Below are positions 54,501 to 64,000 of a stretch of 64,000 nucleotides of DNA, piece after piece; within the stretch, counting starts at the first letter, position 1, and every line of letters begins with the position of its first letter. A model generated the notes under the pieces. The model did no database searches, was not told the DNA's origin, and saw only the letters and a program-made list of their open reading frames with translations. Position numbers and translations under genes: made by a program. Source of the stretch: Spongilla lacustris (lineage: Eukaryota; Porifera; Demospongiae; Spongillida; Spongillidae); contig OX442424.1 of the NCBI GenBank assembly GCA_949361645.1, forward strand, positions 8,249,322-8,313,321, written 5' to 3'.

Positions 54501-55476
54501 GAAATGCACAAGTGAATTTATAGGACATTTGTTCACACTTCAGAGCAGCATGGCATATGGGCTGGGTAATAGGCATAATGACCCTGTTTTCGAGGGATGA
54601 AGGGGACTGTGATAGTTGTAATGGTCCATTGATTGGTGTTTCTCATCGCATGCAGTGTCCTCCTCCAAAAGGCTGTGCCCTGTGGAAGGCATTCTAGTAT
54701 TGAAGGATGAGGTAAGGTTTTTCTTCCCTGCTCTGTGTTACTTCTCATTTGTGCTCCTTGTGGCTAGCGTTTGGAAGTAGTTGCTCTGTCGGAAGTCCAA
54801 TCTGAATATGGTCTGGTGCCTCACCAGTTGAAGTTTAGCTTGGTAATGTCCTTGGACACACGGCCCACCCCACTCCTCGAGTTGACAGAGAAGCTGGCAC
54901 AGGCAGCACAGAAGTAAGCTTCTCGTAAAGAGTAATTGTCATGTTTGCATTGCGTAAGTATGTGACCACTGAAGACACAACAATTGCATACCAATGTCTT
55001 AAAACAGTTGCTGTAATACCATTATCAGAGGTGTATCCAGGATTTCAGTGAGGTGGAGGGGGGAGCTTCAAGCCTGATACAAAAAGTGGGGGGGGGAGAT
55101 TATGGCTCTTTATTTCACAATACGTATATAATAATTTGACCAAGGGGGGTGCTCAAGCACAGGCGTGCCCTCTCTGGATATACTACTGATGATGATAGGA
55201 TATCTGTTATCTTTGCAGGTTGCTTCCTGACCAAAAGATCGTGCAGGCATCAGGAAACACTCTTGGTCTTGATGGCACTTCAGTCACATTGGAACTGACA
55301 GGCCATGAATCTGCACAAAACCTCCTTGTCACATGGGGCTTGCAGGTTAAGCCAGTCTAGGGGGTGGGGTGGGCAGCTCACTAAGTTGAGCATTTTTCTC
55401 CCCCGCCTCACAGGATGAGAGACTCGGGGACAATGTGTTCTCTGCACTGAAAAGGAATCTCCCCAGGCTGTTGTGA
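51580..55476 (+). CDS. INTS11: Integrator complex subunit 11 (RNA endonuclease)
   Basis: Catalytic metallo-beta-lactamase/beta-CASP endonuclease of Integrator, which cleaves snRNA and paused nascent transcripts in the nucleus. I resolve 23 in-phase exons totalling 599 residues (human 600). They start [13 protein letters not shown] and include a 12-nt exon (51722-51733). Active-site motifs: SHFHLDH (HxHxDH), [17 protein letters not shown] and, in the beta-CASP region, [15 protein letters not shown] and [14 protein letters not shown]. Later exons are 54229-54310, 54366-54479, 54656-54711, 54768-54913, 55219-55345 and 55414-55476. The intron after 51876 appears to use a GC donor (GATGAG|GCATGC), which gives the conserved NDE-RRFPDF. 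A GT donor at 51888 with acceptor at 51937 also stays in frame but inserts three residues. A tRNA gene sits in the intron after 52724. Confidence 0.97.
52763..52834 (+). tRNA. tRNA-Gln (anticodon TTG)
   Basis: The 72-nt sequence folds as a full cloverleaf: acceptor GGTCCCA/TGGGACC, D arm GTGT...GCAC, anticodon stem TTGGA/TCCAA with loop CTTTGAA (anticodon TTG), and T arm CCGAG-TTCGAGT-CTCGG. Internal A and B boxes are intact (B box GTTCGAGTC). A run of T follows at 52840-52852, a Pol III terminator. No CCA is encoded, as expected for a eukaryote. It lies on the same strand as INTS11, inside its intron 52725-53176. Confidence 0.97.
52926..53158. repeat. Minisatellite, about 32-bp unit
   Basis: About seven copies of TGGGATGTTCATCTCACCCT plus GTGATACATGTT, in the INTS11 intron between the tRNA gene and exon 53177-53234. 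Confidence 0.92.
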
Positions 55477-55659
55477 TCTGGACAATGCCACAGAACACAC
55501 CCCTGGACCTACTATTGTTTCAGTGATCATGTTTGAAATGCATAAACTAACGAACAATTTCATAAAAATGTGTCAGCAATAACACAGGTCCAGTTTACAG
55601 AAATGGACAACAATGGGCATAAAACATAGGGTACTTTTGTTCCTTGTGCTAGAGCTGTT

Positions 55660-56317
55660 CTACTGTTCTTGGTTTGAAAGCAACACAACTTCTTCTTGCA
55701 CGTCCCCTTCCACGATCACCTGGTCTTTACTGCTTCCTCCTTCCCCTCCCAGCATCAGGAGGGAGCTACCTGTCTGCTGTTGCTGGGGGTCCCCAGACCA
55801 CATGTGACCGTTCTCCGACACCTCGACGTTCTCATCAATATCAGTGGACACAACTTCAGAATGTCCATCAGTTTGGTTTACACTGACCTGAATTAAAAGT
55901 GACAGCTTAGTTTAGTCACTCATTTTTAATTATTGTAACTACTACAAACGCTAATTTCCAGGTGTCCATTCACTCTTACGAGTGAACAATTTTGGCCAGA
56001 GCAATTTTTTGTGTCAAATTAAAACATGTTTTGCAATTTGTTACCACATCAGGCACTTAGTAGTGTTTGATTATCAGTTTCTAGTTATGGAAATCTGGTC
56101 CCAGCAGTACGTGTTCCAGAACCCTTCTTACCTGCAGCAGATTGTCATCCAAAGCACTAGTTGTGTATACACTTTCCTCTGGGGGAAGAATAATCCCATA
56201 TGCATATATTATAACACCTGCAATGTTAACTGTACCTCTGTGCGAAGTCACAGGTGTTAGAATGGACGCAGCCACCTGCACAAATACAACAAAATCAACA
56301 TAGCATGCATGCATGCA

Positions 56318-56376
<59 letters not shown>

Positions 56377-58649
56377 ACACACACACACACCACACACACA
56401 CACACACACACTTCAAATCTCACCCGTAATGCTTGGAGGGGATCAGACATAGATGCATTAGAGCTGCTGCTCCCAGTGGAGCCCTGTGAGTGAGGCTTTT
56501 GTTGGGATTCATTGGCAATGTGTTGGAGGAGGAGAGCCTGCAACTGCTGAATCTGTTGCAACTGAGGGAGAGGAAAGATAAAACATACTGCATGCACACA
56601 CAACATGTTACATCAAAATACAAGGCACCAAAAACAATTGCAGAAATGGATAGTAGAAAGAATGTGTAAGGTACACTTGCAGACTGTAATTCCTTCTTGA
56701 TTAAGTGGGTTCACTTATCATAATAACAGTGGCTACTACGTGATTATTAACCTGCTGAGCCTGGCCATCAACACCAGAATTATCATGCTGGTGTTGCTGC
56801 TGGCTAAGCAGCTGTTGATGCTGCTGGAGAAGCAGCAGGGCCTGCAGCTGCGTGAGCTGAGCCTGGGCCAGCTGCTGCTGCTGTTGCTGCTGTTGCTGCT
56901 GCTGTTGCTGGACCGAGGATTCAGCCATCTTGGGAGGGGAGTGCTGCTGCTGTTGCAGGTGCTGCAGGAGCACCGCCTGAGCCTGCTGGCGCAGTAGAGG
57001 GTCTTCATCACCGGACTGCAAATGACAGGGGACAATGAAACTGAAACAAAACATACTTGACCAAAAAGTTACGCCTCCTCAATTGGTGCTGCACTTTCCT
57101 CTGCCACACTGTGTTTACCTGGCCAAGCAGAATGCTTGTAGCTGATGACAGTGAGTTTTGAGAGCCCATCATTGACTGTAAATGCACCACGAGTGCTTGA
57201 CAAAACTGGTCCAAGGCATTTGGGCCTGAAAATAACAACTTGTTTTGGAGTACCCACGAGGTTAGCTCATTGGCCCAGTCACGCTGAGAATCAAAGCCCC
57301 CGCCTCCTTTTGGAATGAAAAGGGAAAAGCATTATGGGGATAAACGTGTCAATTTCAATTAAACCAACCTCCGCCTTTTCCAAATGTCTGATTGTGCATA
57401 CGCTGCAGATACTCGATAGACATCTCTAGTATCTCAGCTTTGTCCAGCTTTTTGTTGCCCTATGGCAGAATTGTGGACAACCGGAAGTGAATTGCAAGAG
57501 GGCCAGGGCATAGGAAGGCAACACTATGCAGGGAAAGGCATCTAGGGCAATACTCACACAGAGGTTGCATGAAAACAGGGGTGTAGAACACCACCATAAG
57601 GGGTGGAGTGTAGTGCATAAGTAACAACCATATAAAACATTATATGCATGGAAAGGGGGTTGTAAGGAGAAACACCCATACAAGGGCATAAGATCATACA
57701 AGAGCTATAAGGAGAGGGGATCCGTGCACTTGCCCACACAGGTACAGGAGAACAAGGGGGGGGGGGGGGGGGGGGGGGGGGGAAAGAGGGAGAGAGCGAG
57801 AATATTCCATGCAGATTACAACAAGGACTCTCACATATTGTCTACAGTCAGGAACAAGTGACTTCAGGGAGTTTAGACAGGAGTTGATCCGGTCTCGCCG
57901 CTTCTTTTCTATGCTCTTATGAGAGTCCAAGTAGTTCTAGAAAGAGCAAACAGGCAGGTTAACAACAGGTTACTTACACATCACACACTGAGGTCAGATA
58001 ACTGAACAGCGGCTTACCCTGGACTTTTTCCTTGGCAAATCTGAACCTGACTCGCACATCCTGAAAGGTAACGGATATCAACAAGAGTCAAATATGAACC
58101 TGTGCCATTCATTCCTTCAATAGCTTACTGAGAGTCATGATAAGCCCTCTTCATGCCCAGCAGTGACTGCGCTGTGCCAGGGGAACCAGAGTCCAAAAGA
58201 ACTTGCTGCTGGATAGAAATGGATGACATGGGCTGTCCATATGCCAAGGAGGCAGCAGCAAGGGCTTGAGAATCGATATGCAGCTGAGAAAATGTTTTAC
58301 AAATGCAGCGCTCTGAATATACTCAATACCTAAGCGGCAACAGCGCGCAAAATATTCATATCGCTTCAAGTCCTTTGACTTTTTATTTTTATTTTTAAAC
58401 CTTTACCCGCCAAAAAACGAGACAAACTGCCAACGCGGCCACAAGAAACGGACAGTTTAAGTTTTTAAAACGTACCTCTGCGTTCGACATTAGCTCTTGA
58501 GGATTAGTCACGATAATGTGTTGCTCCATTAGTCCCGAGCTGGAACTATTTGCGTCTATGTCGTTATCTTCGCCGGTAACAACTTCTACAGTTTCGACGT
58601 TATCAACCACAGATTGACCAGGTTCAGTACTTGTAACTTCCAGATCCAT
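55660..58649 (-). CDS. bHLH transcription factor, HES/HEY/HELT-like, Gln-rich
   Basis: DNA-binding factor. Exons include 58476-58649 (start MDLEVTSTEPGQ), 58129-58283, about 58020-58061, 57842-57940, 57369-57462, 57230-57300, 57120-57226, 56755-57016, 56421-56562, 56244-56280 and 56130-56175; the last, from about 55888, stops at 55660. The basic-HLH is split over exons: DSHKSIEKKRRDRINSCLNS then LKSLVPDCRQY, and after an intron NKKLDKAEILEMSIEYLQRM. This is closest to HELT/HEY in my memory. GFDSQRDWANEL plus PNALDQFCQALVVHLQS may be a diverged Orange domain. No WRPW or YRPW tail is seen; instead there are long Gln tracts and an acidic C-terminus. Alternatives are other single-bHLH families with Gln-rich tails. 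Confidence 0.85.
56317..56411. repeat. (CA)n microsatellite
   Basis: CA run with two CCA interruptions in an intron of the bHLH gene, ending about 10 bp from the donor of exon 56421-56562. Confidence 0.95.
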
Positions 58650-59047
58650 AACCCTTCCCTGGGCGGGTTTAGGCCTGATCCAACACTTCTGGTACGCCAG
58701 CACCACGACCGGTGCCCTCCGCGAGGGGCTCGCGAATTAGTCGGTTGCAATATATCTCCTTCGTGTATTCTTGCGCTCGTTACGTTTACCGCCACTTCTT
58801 AAAAGCGATTCTGTCTCCTGACCTCACGTGTTCTCATGTGCTGGAAGAAGGCAGCCATGTTACTAACTTTGAAAGAACTAATAAGGGGCGGAAGCTATAC
58901 CAAATATGGTAGCTGACCGCAAAACTTCATTTCTAAATAGTCGCGTAGATTTAATTTGTATGGAATGACAGCTGTTCTAAGCGCGTAATTCCAGTACATA
59001 AATGAGCGCTGAACTCTCACTTGCTATTGGTGATTCGCTGTTTAGCG
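58650..59047. promoter_or_regulatory. Divergent promoter interval, bHLH gene / SYCE2-like gene
   Basis: 398 bp between head-to-head start codons. CG-containing sequence dominates. CACGTG at about 58825 is an E-box. No other gene is visible in the interval. Confidence 0.55.
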
Positions 59048-59623
59048 ATGGAGCACACTTCAAATCTTGCTGCAGAAGCTGATGGAATTGATAACCCAGC
59101 ATCTAATCCTACGAGTGGCAGGCTGGAAGCTCTACCAAACACCACTGGGACAGAATGGTATCTGGTTACTCAGTCACGGTGTAAATGTTTATTCCGCTTT
59201 CTGAACTTAGCCAGCTCAATACCCGCGAACTTCTGCAGTGTAACCTAGAACAGTTTGTTTCTGACATCAACACGAAGAGAAAACGAGACACAACGCTTTT
59301 GGAAGGTGGGTTTCTCTGTTATTTACAACACCGCAGGTTATTCTTACACTTCTGTAGATTTTAAGAAGGACCTGGAACTCCACTGCAGCGCTGCTTATAG
59401 TAGCATGCAAGCTGCCCTGTATAGCTTATACGAACAGAACAGCAAGGTTATTAACGATAAGTTAGAAGAATTAATGTCGGTCATGGAGACAATAGGTATG
59501 TGCGTATATTATTGCATTTGTGTTTGGTCGCTTATAGATCTCCCATCTCCAGCTAAGCAAGAGGAAGAGCTAGAGCAGTTCAAAAGAGAGATGGGAGCCT
59601 TCCTTAGTGACATGCAACAGTAA
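59048..59623 (+). CDS. SYCE2: SYCE2-like synaptonemal complex central element protein
   Basis: Small coiled-coil protein of 142 residues in four in-phase exons: 59048-59157, 59211-59305, 59358-59495 and 59538-59623. The helical core reads LEQFVSDINTKRKRDTTLLE, DFKKDLELHCSAAYSSMQAA, LYEQNSKVINDKLEELMSVM and EEELEQFKREMGAFLSDM. This lines up along its length with the conserved core of vertebrate SYCE2 (LIENINKSRQKDHALM, NDHNKIIQEKLQEF): shared INxxRxxD, the N(S/H)xxKxIxxKLxE pattern and spacing. SYCE2 forms fibrous complexes with TEX12 in the central element of meiotic chromosomes. Coiled coils align easily, so this is a probable, not certain, homologue. It is convergent with DCAF10 (47 bp between stops). 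Confidence 0.65.
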
Positions 59624-59670
59624 CATCACATCACTTGGATTTTTCATGTAAATGTTATACATGTCTAAAA

Positions 59671-61062
59671 TCAAGATAGTATTGGCTGACAAAATGATAT
59701 CTGATTGTTGCTGTCACCAACTGCTAGAGTTGTGTCAGTAGGCGAGAACTTGCAACATATTGTGCTACCAACTGGCCGTTCAATGCTGCAGCATGTGTAA
59801 AGTTCAGCGGGTCCTTGCGGTTGGAATGGCCACATGCTTTCTGCAGTTTTAAACTTCTTCTGCATTAGTAGCTCGTCCACTGAGAGCATGTCCTTTGAAA
59901 ATGACATCACCCTGACCCCATATTTGCTTGGTGATGCAATTAACTGCCCACAGTTACTGAACGACACACGTTTTTCTCTAAAGGAGGCAAATCTCTCTTC
60001 CTCTGACTGAAATAGCAATGTCTCCTCAACTACATTAGATCCAAACCCTGCCATGAGGAAACCCACATTTGATACCTGGGTTGAATGCTGACGATAGGTT
60101 TCCTGCAGTGTACAGACACATAGCCAGTCCTTCAATTCTTGTCTAAATGATGTTCGGCGACTTGTAGTTAGTCGTAAGAGAAGAAGAGGCAGATAGGGAT
60201 GAAGTGTCAAGTGGCTTAAGGATGATACAGTTGCCCCTGAAATAGGTGAATAATCTTCACATTCAAAAACTCGTATCCTGTTTCGTTTTGTGGGAGAAGC
60301 ATTTGGAGTAAACCAGCTCATCTGAAATTTGAAACTATCATCAAGTCTTTTGTTCTTAAAATCTTCTCTCAAGTGCAGCAGATCCAGATTGTCAATAATA
60401 AATATAGTACTGCTGGCATCTTTACAGAGGATCAAGGTTTTGGGCCCCAAACAAGCCTGATTAAAAGTTGGACAGGTCAACAGGACACCCTGGTAAGGTG
60501 AGCTTTCCTCACTCACGCTTGCAGCTAATTTCGCTTGGTCGCCAACAACTGGCAAGTACCAAAAACGAACCTGTCCGTCTTGAGCAGACGAAACGATCCA
60601 CTCTAAATTACGGTCAAAGTCTATACTTCTGATAGATTTAGTGTGGCCGATCATTCTTCCAACCTCGGTCCCGTGTTTCCTAATGTCCCACAACGCCATC
60701 GTGCCATCTACTGAGCCGGACACAAAGTGAAAATCACTCACAAACCTCACGCGGGAAACAGCATCGTTGTGTGCCTTTTCAAAGCGCTTCAAAAGCCTTC
60801 CGTTGTGACAGTTGAAAACGTAGGCTTCTTTGTTGGTACAAGAAGCAACCAAGTACCTGCCATCAGGTGTAAAATCCAAGTCCGTTATGAAGCCTGGATC
60901 ACGAGCTGGTTGTGGCAATGGGACTGAACTAGGACTTTCGTATTCCCATGTATCTCTAACGTGGAGTTGAGTGTATAGAATTTCTCGTAGCCTTGATTCG
61001 TCGAGTTTCAGGTCCACTGCGTAAGGCATAGCTTGAATGCGATGAAATACCGACATGCGCAT
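59671..61062 (-). CDS. DCAF10: DDB1- and CUL4-associated factor 10 (WD40)
   Basis: WD40 substrate receptor for CUL4-DDB1 ubiquitin ligases. It is a single uninterrupted exon of 463 codons. Signatures matching DCAF10/WDR32 are ITDLDFTPDGRYLVASCTNK, KRFEKAHNDAVSRVRF, ALWDIRKHGTEVG (a WDxR box of the type that docks DDB1), the next WD repeat ending QDGQVRFWYLP, then a long linker. Close to the C-terminus are CGQLIASPSKYGVRVMSF and TICCKFSPTDTTLAVGDSN, ending ISFCQPILS as in the vertebrate protein. The start MRMSVFHRIQAMPYAVDLKL is the first ATG; the second ATG two codons later is equally possible. It is intronless, unlike most neighbours. Confidence 0.88.
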   Translation of the reverse strand: MRMSVFHRIQAMPYAVDLKLDESRLREILYTQLHVRDTWEYESPSSVPLPQPARDPGFITDLDFTPDGRYLVASCTNKEAYVFNCHNGRLLKRFEKAHNDAVSRVRFVSDFHFVSGSVDGTMALWDIRKHGTEVGRMIGHTKSIRSIDFDRNLEWIVSSAQDGQVRFWYLPVVGDQAKLAASVSEESSPYQGVLLTCPTFNQACLGPKTLILCKDASSTIFIIDNLDLLHLREDFKNKRLDDSFKFQMSWFTPNASPTKRNRIRVFECEDYSPISGATVSSLSHLTLHPYLPLLLLRLTTSRRTSFRQELKDWLCVCTLQETYRQHSTQVSNVGFLMAGFGSNVVEETLLFQSEEERFASFREKRVSFSNCGQLIASPSKYGVRVMSFSKDMLSVDELLMQKKFKTAESMWPFQPQGPAELYTCCSIERPVGSTICCKFSPTDTTLAVGDSNNQISFCQPILS

Positions 61063-61199
61063 TACTTCTCAGTAATAGAAGTTCCCGAATCATCACGTGA
61101 CAAGCTCAGGGTGGGGTAGGAGCAGCGTTCTAAAACTCTTACAGGCTAGGCATCGTCTACTCTTAAAGAGAAAAAGAACGCGCACAGCTCTAATCACCG

Positions 61200-62361
61200 A
61201 TTACATAAGGGTGTGTTGTTACGCAATTACGGTATTACATAACCGTCTCTTGTGACGTGCAACAAGATAATAATAAAAACAGGTACATTGACTTCAGTGA
61301 CACTACGAGATTCCTTGTATGGAAGACTCATGCAATGCATATCATTATCATTATTATTATTGCATCGGAACACAGCTGCAGTACTTTCCTCAGCAGAAGA
61401 AGAGAAGAAAAGGAAATTACGGTGGCCCGGTAGGTCGCAGTTGTCATGACGTGCACATACGCGATTTGCGGACGTGCACACATGCACATCTGGGATTTGC
61501 GGACTTTGCGGAAGTGCAATTGTTTCCACGTAGTTGCCACGTGGTTACAACGTGTTTGCCACGTGGTTGCCACGTGGCAACCCCGTGGAAACAATTGCAC
61601 GTCCGCAAATCGCATGTGTGCACATCCGCAAATCACGTATGTGCAAGTCCGCAAATCCCAGATGTGCATGTGTGCACGTCCACAAATCGCGTATGTGCAC
61701 GTCATGACAGCCGCAACCTACCGGGCCACCGTAGGAAATACAACAGTGCAGCTGAAGCACGTCGAGCATCTTTTACCCCTTTTGTTGTATCTACTGACTA
61801 TATTATATATAAAACAATACAACAAAATTATTATTCCGGTAATAATTTACATCACACTAAATACACGTACACTACGTACAACTAAACTACTAATAGCAGT
61901 TAGAAGCGTGGGAGCTCTCTGGCCAGGATGGCTCTAGCAATTGACCAAACCAGGACCACATTCAACCAGCCATAAATTTCAGCCACAACTACTGCCTTGG
62001 GGGAGGTCTGGTGAATGGCCAGGAAGGATGCCAGCCTGGAGAATGTATCATGGGCCTGCTTGCCCCAATTGCCATAAGTCTCCACTGCCTATGTTGGGGA
62101 CAATGAAGGTGGGCAGTGAAGACGAAGAGTTTTTTTGTATAAGTTTTGTTGTATTGTAATGTTTCATGTTTTGTTATATCATTAAATTATTAATGGGGGA
62201 AAAAAAGTGATAATAATGATATGCATTGCATGAGACTACCATAACCGTAGTGTCACTAAATTCAATGTACCTGTTTTCTTTTTTAATGTTGTTGCACGTC
62301 ACAAGTCACAAGGGATGGTTATGTAACTCCGTAATTGCGTAACAACACACCCTTATGTAAT
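61200..62361. mobile_element. Non-autonomous TIR transposon, about 1.16 kb
   Basis: The left terminus ATTACATAAGGGTGTGTTGT plus TACGCAATTACG is matched exactly by the reverse complement at the right end (62330-62361). The inverted similarity continues about 150 bp inward with substitutions and small indels; it includes GTGACGTGCAACAA, ACAGGTACATTGA, AGTGACACTACG and CTCATGCAATGCATATCATT. Between the arms there is no transposase ORF. A TA dinucleotide flanks CATAAGGG on both sides, so a TA target duplication is possible. A second element is nested inside. Confidence 0.88.
61418..61733. mobile_element. 316-bp palindromic element nested in the larger transposon
   Basis: The ends TACGGTGGCCCGGTAGGT and ACCTACCGGGCCACCGTA are perfect inverted repeats, directly flanked by the 6-bp duplication GGAAAT (61412-61417 and 61734-61739). 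The whole body is an imperfect palindrome built from repeated motifs (GATTTGCGGACGTGCACA, GTTGCCACGTGG), centred near 61575. It carries several CACGTG boxes. There is no ORF. The clear duplication indicates a real transposition event. Confidence 0.93.
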
Positions 62362-62924
62362 AGAGGTAAATGAATCCATGGCTTCCTTTCCCCGTGGCTT
62401 CCTTTCCCCAATCACCATAGGACTTTGCTACACCAGCCCAAGGCATTGCATTTGGGGTCATTTTCCGTGTGTTTGCGCTCTTCTATTATTATTAGTAGTA
62501 TTATATTTTATATTATACAGAAACTAAGTAAAACTACCGAACTGCAACTACATACTCTCGCAGTACACAGCCTCCCCCACTCCAGTCTAGCGGTCGCAGT
62601 CACCACATGGTTTGTTAAATCAGAATCCATGGCAGCCCTTGACCGATAAACAAAACAATGCATATGAAATATGAAATTAGTTTAACCGAATGAAGTATAG
62701 AACGCCGTTGCCCTCCACATTTAGAGCGTCTCATATGGAAGGTGATCACTGCCAAAATTATTGCCTCTACTTTAAAATAAAAATATATACATGTATACAG
62801 CACTTATCCCCTTTCATGCAACACTCGAATTATCCGATGTAATTAAATAATTCATTATCAGTGGTTTATAACCTGCGGTAGCAATCAGAACCTCATGGTT
62901 CCAATAGGCATGATTAACTCTCGT
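62362..62924. other. Non-coding interval
   Basis: A/T-rich, with no supported gene or repeat array. A GGCTTCCTTTCCCC duplication occurs at about 62380-62410. Confidence 0.6.
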
Positions 62925-63190
62925 CTAGAGAAACGTTCCTTCCCTTCCCACAGGTTTGCTGGCACTGTCCATCAGCAGTGTCTGAATGAGTGGTGGTGCG
63001 GGCTTCAGCAGTGAAGGAGCCAAAGGAGTGTCCATGATGCAGCATGGACACTTGACCTCACTGCAGTTGGAGGCCATGAACCATGCATGATGCAGTTTGT
63101 GCAGACCAATTCTCTACATGGCAGCTCCAATGGTTGGTGCACAATTGTTGGGCACAAGGGACACTGAAGTTGTTCGAGGATAATAGGATT
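62925..63190 (-). pseudogene. Broken RING-type zinc-finger fragment
   Basis: On the minus strand one frame gives LEQLQCPLCPTIVHQPLELP then CRELVCTNCIMH. At about 63080 the pattern switches frame to ASNCSEVKCPCCIMDTPLAP then LLKPAPPLIQTLLMDSASK and a stop at 62925. Together this is a C3HC4-like layout, CxxC...C.E..C..C...CPxC, with Glu where His is usual. The shape resembles the RING of RAG1-like and transposon-associated proteins, but the evidence is slight. The frame change and lack of flanking exons argue for a relic. Confidence 0.5.
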
Positions 63191-63301
63191 GTTTCATTTT
63201 GAACTGGCAACTAGTGGGGAATCTTGAGATTTGACCACCCTCAAAAGTTTGCATACAGAAATACACCCCTGACCCCTCTCTTACTACCACTGGGGGAAGA
63301 A

Positions 63302-63483
63302 AAAAAACAACAACTTATGAACGAGGGGCATACTCTGCCGCTCGTTCCCAGCCTAGTCGAAGTTCGATGTCCGTCTGGCCAGAGATAATTATGGTGCACG
63401 TGGTGCAGAGACTGTAAATTAATAGCAATTAGCAGATCATCTGCGAATGCTTTGCACACATAGCAGTTCCTCACAGCCTGCAA
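63302..63483 (-). other. Possible further fragment upstream of the RING relic
   Basis: The minus strand contains a short open stretch SLCTTCTIIISGQTDIELRL then GWERAAEYAPRS and a stop near 63320. It has a CxxC pair and lies just upstream of the RING relic in the same orientation, so it could belong to the same decayed gene. Nothing else supports it. 63484-63894 shows no gene. Confidence 0.3.
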
Positions 63484-63894
63484 TGCAACGGCAGTTGTTC
63501 AACGTTGTAACCCATTGCTGTAATCATGTTGATATCATACATGTACAATACATATAGCCTATAAAATTTTGTTCAGGAAAGCCGTTCTATCGGATCTCGT
63601 GGCACCCCTTCCGAAATAATTATATATACATGTAAGTGCGCAAGGCTTTGTGAATACGGCTTGCGTATACAGTAGCCTCGCAATTAGAAGAGACTGGAGA
63701 GTGCGTGCGAACTGTACATAAAAGAGTATGAAATGTTCTGTTTCATATTAGTTTTAAAAATAATTTGTACTTCTCTCTTGAGGAGTTGTGAGTCTTGAAA
63801 CATAGGCATTTGTAATGAGGTGATTCTCCGCCATTATTTAGACAGGTAACGGAATGTTCTAATTAGAAACCTAGTTTCCAGCCGTGGGAGACAA

Positions 63895-64000
63895 TATATT
63901 ATTGCATTTGTGTTTGGTCGCTTATAGATCTCCTATCTCCAGCTAAGCAAGAAGAAGAGCTAGAGCAGTTCAAAAGAGAGATGGGAGCCTTCCTTAGTGA
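63895..64000 (+). pseudogene. Partial duplicate of the last SYCE2-like exon
   Basis: These 106 bp match 59505-59610 (end of intron 3 plus most of exon 4) with only two differences: C to T changing CCA to CTA (Pro to Leu), and G to A in GAG/GAA (silent). Similarity starts abruptly inside the intron and runs off the window, so the full extent is unknown. It is either a recent duplication or an assembly redundancy. Confidence 0.95.

Noticed and set aside
61328..61937. Overlapping His/Cys-rich ORFs on both strands
   Set aside because: They are repeats of the palindromic foldback element, not transposase.

Overview
The window is eukaryotic nuclear DNA from an animal. Genes are broken by short GT-AG introns that I could follow exon by exon in consistent reading phase. 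The gene set includes animal-type families: a Bar-like homeobox gene, a HES/HEY-like bHLH gene, an astacin protease fused to TSP1 repeats, and a protein resembling a synaptonemal complex component. The very tight packing, small introns and heavy minisatellite load suggest an early-branching animal, most likely a sponge (demosponge). That placement is inference; no rRNA or mitochondrial marker is present.

Layout, left to right. 1-1.6 kb: two minisatellites. 1.7-5.9 kb (-): PRPF4, 3' part outside the window. 6.2-7.2 kb (+): SPCS2. 7.5-10.9 kb (-): an unrecognised proline-rich protein. 10.9-13.7 kb (+): USO1/p115. 13.9-17.2 kb (+): astacin-TSP1 protein. 17.4-18.4 kb (-): SURF6. 18.5-19.3 kb (+): UBL5. 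19.4-23.8 kb: gene-poor, with a 403-bp near-perfect palindrome, a 1.5-kb G-rich minisatellite and a frameshifted gene fragment. 23.8-34.1 kb (+): an EF-hand mitochondrial carrier (SCaMC/SLC25A23-25 type) whose introns each hold a different minisatellite. 34.2-34.9 kb (+): Bar-like homeobox gene. 35.5-44.9 kb (+): CCDC180, with an assembly gap. 45.2-51.4 kb (-): BET bromodomain protein. 51.6-55.5 kb (+): INTS11, with a tRNA-Gln gene in one intron. 55.7-58.6 kb (-): bHLH protein. 59.0-59.6 kb (+): SYCE2-like coiled coil. 59.7-61.1 kb (-): DCAF10. 61.2-64 kb: nested inverted-repeat transposons, a broken RING-type fragment and a partial copy of the last SYCE2-like exon.

The genes do not form a pathway. 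Most are housekeeping (splicing: PRPF4, UBL5; transcription/RNA processing: BET, INTS11; secretion: SPCS2, USO1; nucleolus: SURF6; ubiquitin ligase receptor: DCAF10). The striking organisation is architectural: five head-to-head pairs with 85-398 bp between start codons, and five tail-to-tail pairs with 47-332 bp between stops. Gene calls rest on family motifs recalled from established knowledge; no database search was run.
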